A DNA stretch of 64,000 nt from Muribaculaceae bacterium (GTDB taxonomy: Bacteria > Bacteroidota > Bacteroidia > Bacteroidales > Muribaculaceae). Both the position numbers and the translations under genes were made by a program. Shown here one piece after another: positions 63,006 to 64,000 of the stretch. Positions within the stretch are counted from its first letter, which is position 1. Each line of letters begins with the position of its first letter. The notes under the pieces are model-generated. The model searched no databases, was not told the DNA's origin, and saw only the letters and a list, made by a program, of their open reading frames with translations. The stretch spans positions 1-64,000 of the forward strand of contig JAFSCJ010000005.1 in NCBI GenBank assembly GCA_017436845.1, in the 5' to 3' direction.

Positions 63006-64000
63006 ATGAGATTTTTTGATAGAGAAAAAGAGTTTGAAAAACTTAGAGAAATAGAGGAGTTCTCTCACGAAGTAGCTCAATTTACAATCATTACAGGAAG
63101 ACGTCGTATCGGTAAGACTGAAATGATTAAGAAGTTTTATGAAGACAAAACAATGCTATACTTTTTTGTTGCTCGTAAAGCTGAAGCCGACCTATGCGAT
63201 ATATTCATAGACGAAATTCGCACAAAACTCAACATACCAATGCTTGATAGCAAAGGTATGTCTTTTGCTACAGTATTCAAATTCATTATGGAATTATCGC
63301 AAACTCAGCATATTACCCTTTTCATTGATGAGTTTCAGGATTTCTATAGGGTAAATTCATCTATCTATTCCGATATGCAAAATATATGGGATAGCTTTAA
63401 GAATAAAGCTCACATCAACCTGATTGTTGCAGGTTCTGTAAACATCCTAATGAATAAGATATTCAAAGATAAGAAGCAACCACTTTTTGGCAGACAAACC
63501 AACAATATACATGTTAGACCTTTCAGTCCTTCAGTCCTTAAAGAAATTATGTCTGAATATTGCCCTGACTATAAGAAGTCAGATTTGTTGGCTCTTTATA
63601 CGCTGACAGGTGGAGTGGCCAAATATGTTGAGTTGTTTATTGACAGGAAAAAGTTTACCGCGAAGAAAATGCTGGATATGTTCTTTGAACGGGATTCCTA
63701 TTTTCTGCCGGAGGGTAAGAATATGCTTGTCGATGAGTTTGGCAAAGATTACAGCATCTATTTCTCTATACTGACACTTATTGCTCAAGGCAAAAACACA
63801 CGTTCAGAATTAGAGAGTGCTCTTAATATAAAAGAATTATCTGGTTACTTAAAAAATCTAAGCGAGGAGTATGCTTTGATAAGTAAGATGCAACCTATTT
63901 ATGAGAAGTCAAACAATAAGAATGTACATTATGCCATCAACGACCAATTCTTAAAATTTTGGTTCCGATTCATATACAAATATACACACATCATTGAAGC
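63006..64000 (+). CDS. Archaeal-type ATPase (AAA, DUF234-like), 3' part beyond the window
   Basis: The open frame from ATG 63006 has 331 codons without a stop before the edge. Walker A is GRRRIGKTEMIK and Walker B ITLFIDEFQDF. LIVAGSVNILMNKIF, SPSVLKEIMSEY, LTGGVAKYVELF and a later EFGKDYSIYFSILTLIAQG match the archaeal ATPase family with a C-terminal DUF234-type domain. These are commonly multi-copy in Bacteroidota and of unknown role. Promoter plus triple-palindrome operator candidates lie just upstream. Confidence 0.85.
   Translation, partial: MRFFDREKEFEKLREIEEFSHEVAQFTIITGRRRIGKTEMIKKFYEDKTMLYFFVARKAEADLCDIFIDEIRTKLNIPMLDSKGMSFATVFKFIMELSQTQHITLFIDEFQDFYRVNSSIYSDMQNIWDSFKNKAHINLIVAGSVNILMNKIFKDKKQPLFGRQTNNIHVRPFSPSVLKEIMSEYCPDYKKSDLLALYTLTGGVAKYVELFIDRKKFTAKKMLDMFFERDSYFLPEGKNMLVDEFGKDYSIYFSILTLIAQGKNTRSELESALNIKELSGYLKNLSEEYALISKMQPIYEKSNNKNVHYAINDQFLKFWFRFIYKYTHIIE

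Overview
The window is chromosomal DNA from a member of the Bacteroidales (Bacteroidota), AT-rich and gene-dense. Lineage markers seen directly are a complete type IX secretion core cluster (porT, porP, gldK, gldL, gldM, gldN), a cargo protein with a T9SS C-terminal sorting domain, DUF3078 and DUF349 proteins, a 29-residue AURKAIP1/COX24-type basic protein, and many promoters with the Bacteroidota -7 box TAnnTTTG (usually TATCTTTG) and no obvious Shine-Dalgarno sequences. It looks like a gut or host-associated Bacteroidales; I cannot place it to family with confidence.

Layout. 1-1.8 kb: a BspA-like leucine-rich-repeat gene whose 5' end is missing or broken, then a short region with terminal inverted repeats that may be a MITE-like element. 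1.8-5.4 kb: DUF1810 protein, rluB-asnS operon, tRNA-Leu(CAG). 5.4-12.3 kb: SIMPL protein, an MsbA-type ABC exporter with purN, malate dehydrogenase, flavin reductase, a thioredoxin lipoprotein and a DbpA-like helicase. 12.4-19.4 kb: the T9SS operon on the minus strand. 19.5-26.6 kb: lipid kinase, a three-gene glycogen/alpha-glucan cluster (debranching enzyme, GT4 glycosyltransferase, GH57 protein), DUF456 protein and ferritin. 26.6-29.7 kb: RNase G, the 29-residue basic protein, HU, and a HAD nucleotidase. 29.9-35.8 kb: hypothetical protein, PPIase lipoprotein, M16 peptidase, DUF349 coiled-coil protein and a polyprenyl-phosphate sugar transferase. 35.9-45.7 kb: metG-ansA operon, and an RND efflux operon with lpxA as last gene. 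45.9-51.2 kb: phoH-purC-menG followed by three envelope proteins, the last broken by an in-frame amber codon. 51.3-54.4 kb: DUF805 protein, a secreted esterase, and an mtnN-luxS-AlbA_2 operon. 54.5-59.2 kb: a 1547-residue T9SS cargo. 59.6-64 kb: an ArnT-type glycosyltransferase, a yhhQ-radical SAM pair, and an archaeal-type ATPase cut by the window edge.

How the genes work together. The T9SS cluster supplies the outer-membrane secretion motor and channel parts that would export the large sorted protein at 54.5-59.2 kb. The alpha-glucan cluster is unusual because the expected acid/base Asp of GH57 and the usual WMD motif of the debranching enzyme are both replaced by Asn. The mtnN-luxS pair recycles S-adenosylhomocysteine and makes AI-2. 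YhhQ with an overlapping radical SAM gene suggests salvage of queuosine precursors and is the best candidate for a less-described function. Most of the rest is housekeeping: tRNA charging, purine synthesis, menaquinone, RNA decay, and envelope biogenesis.
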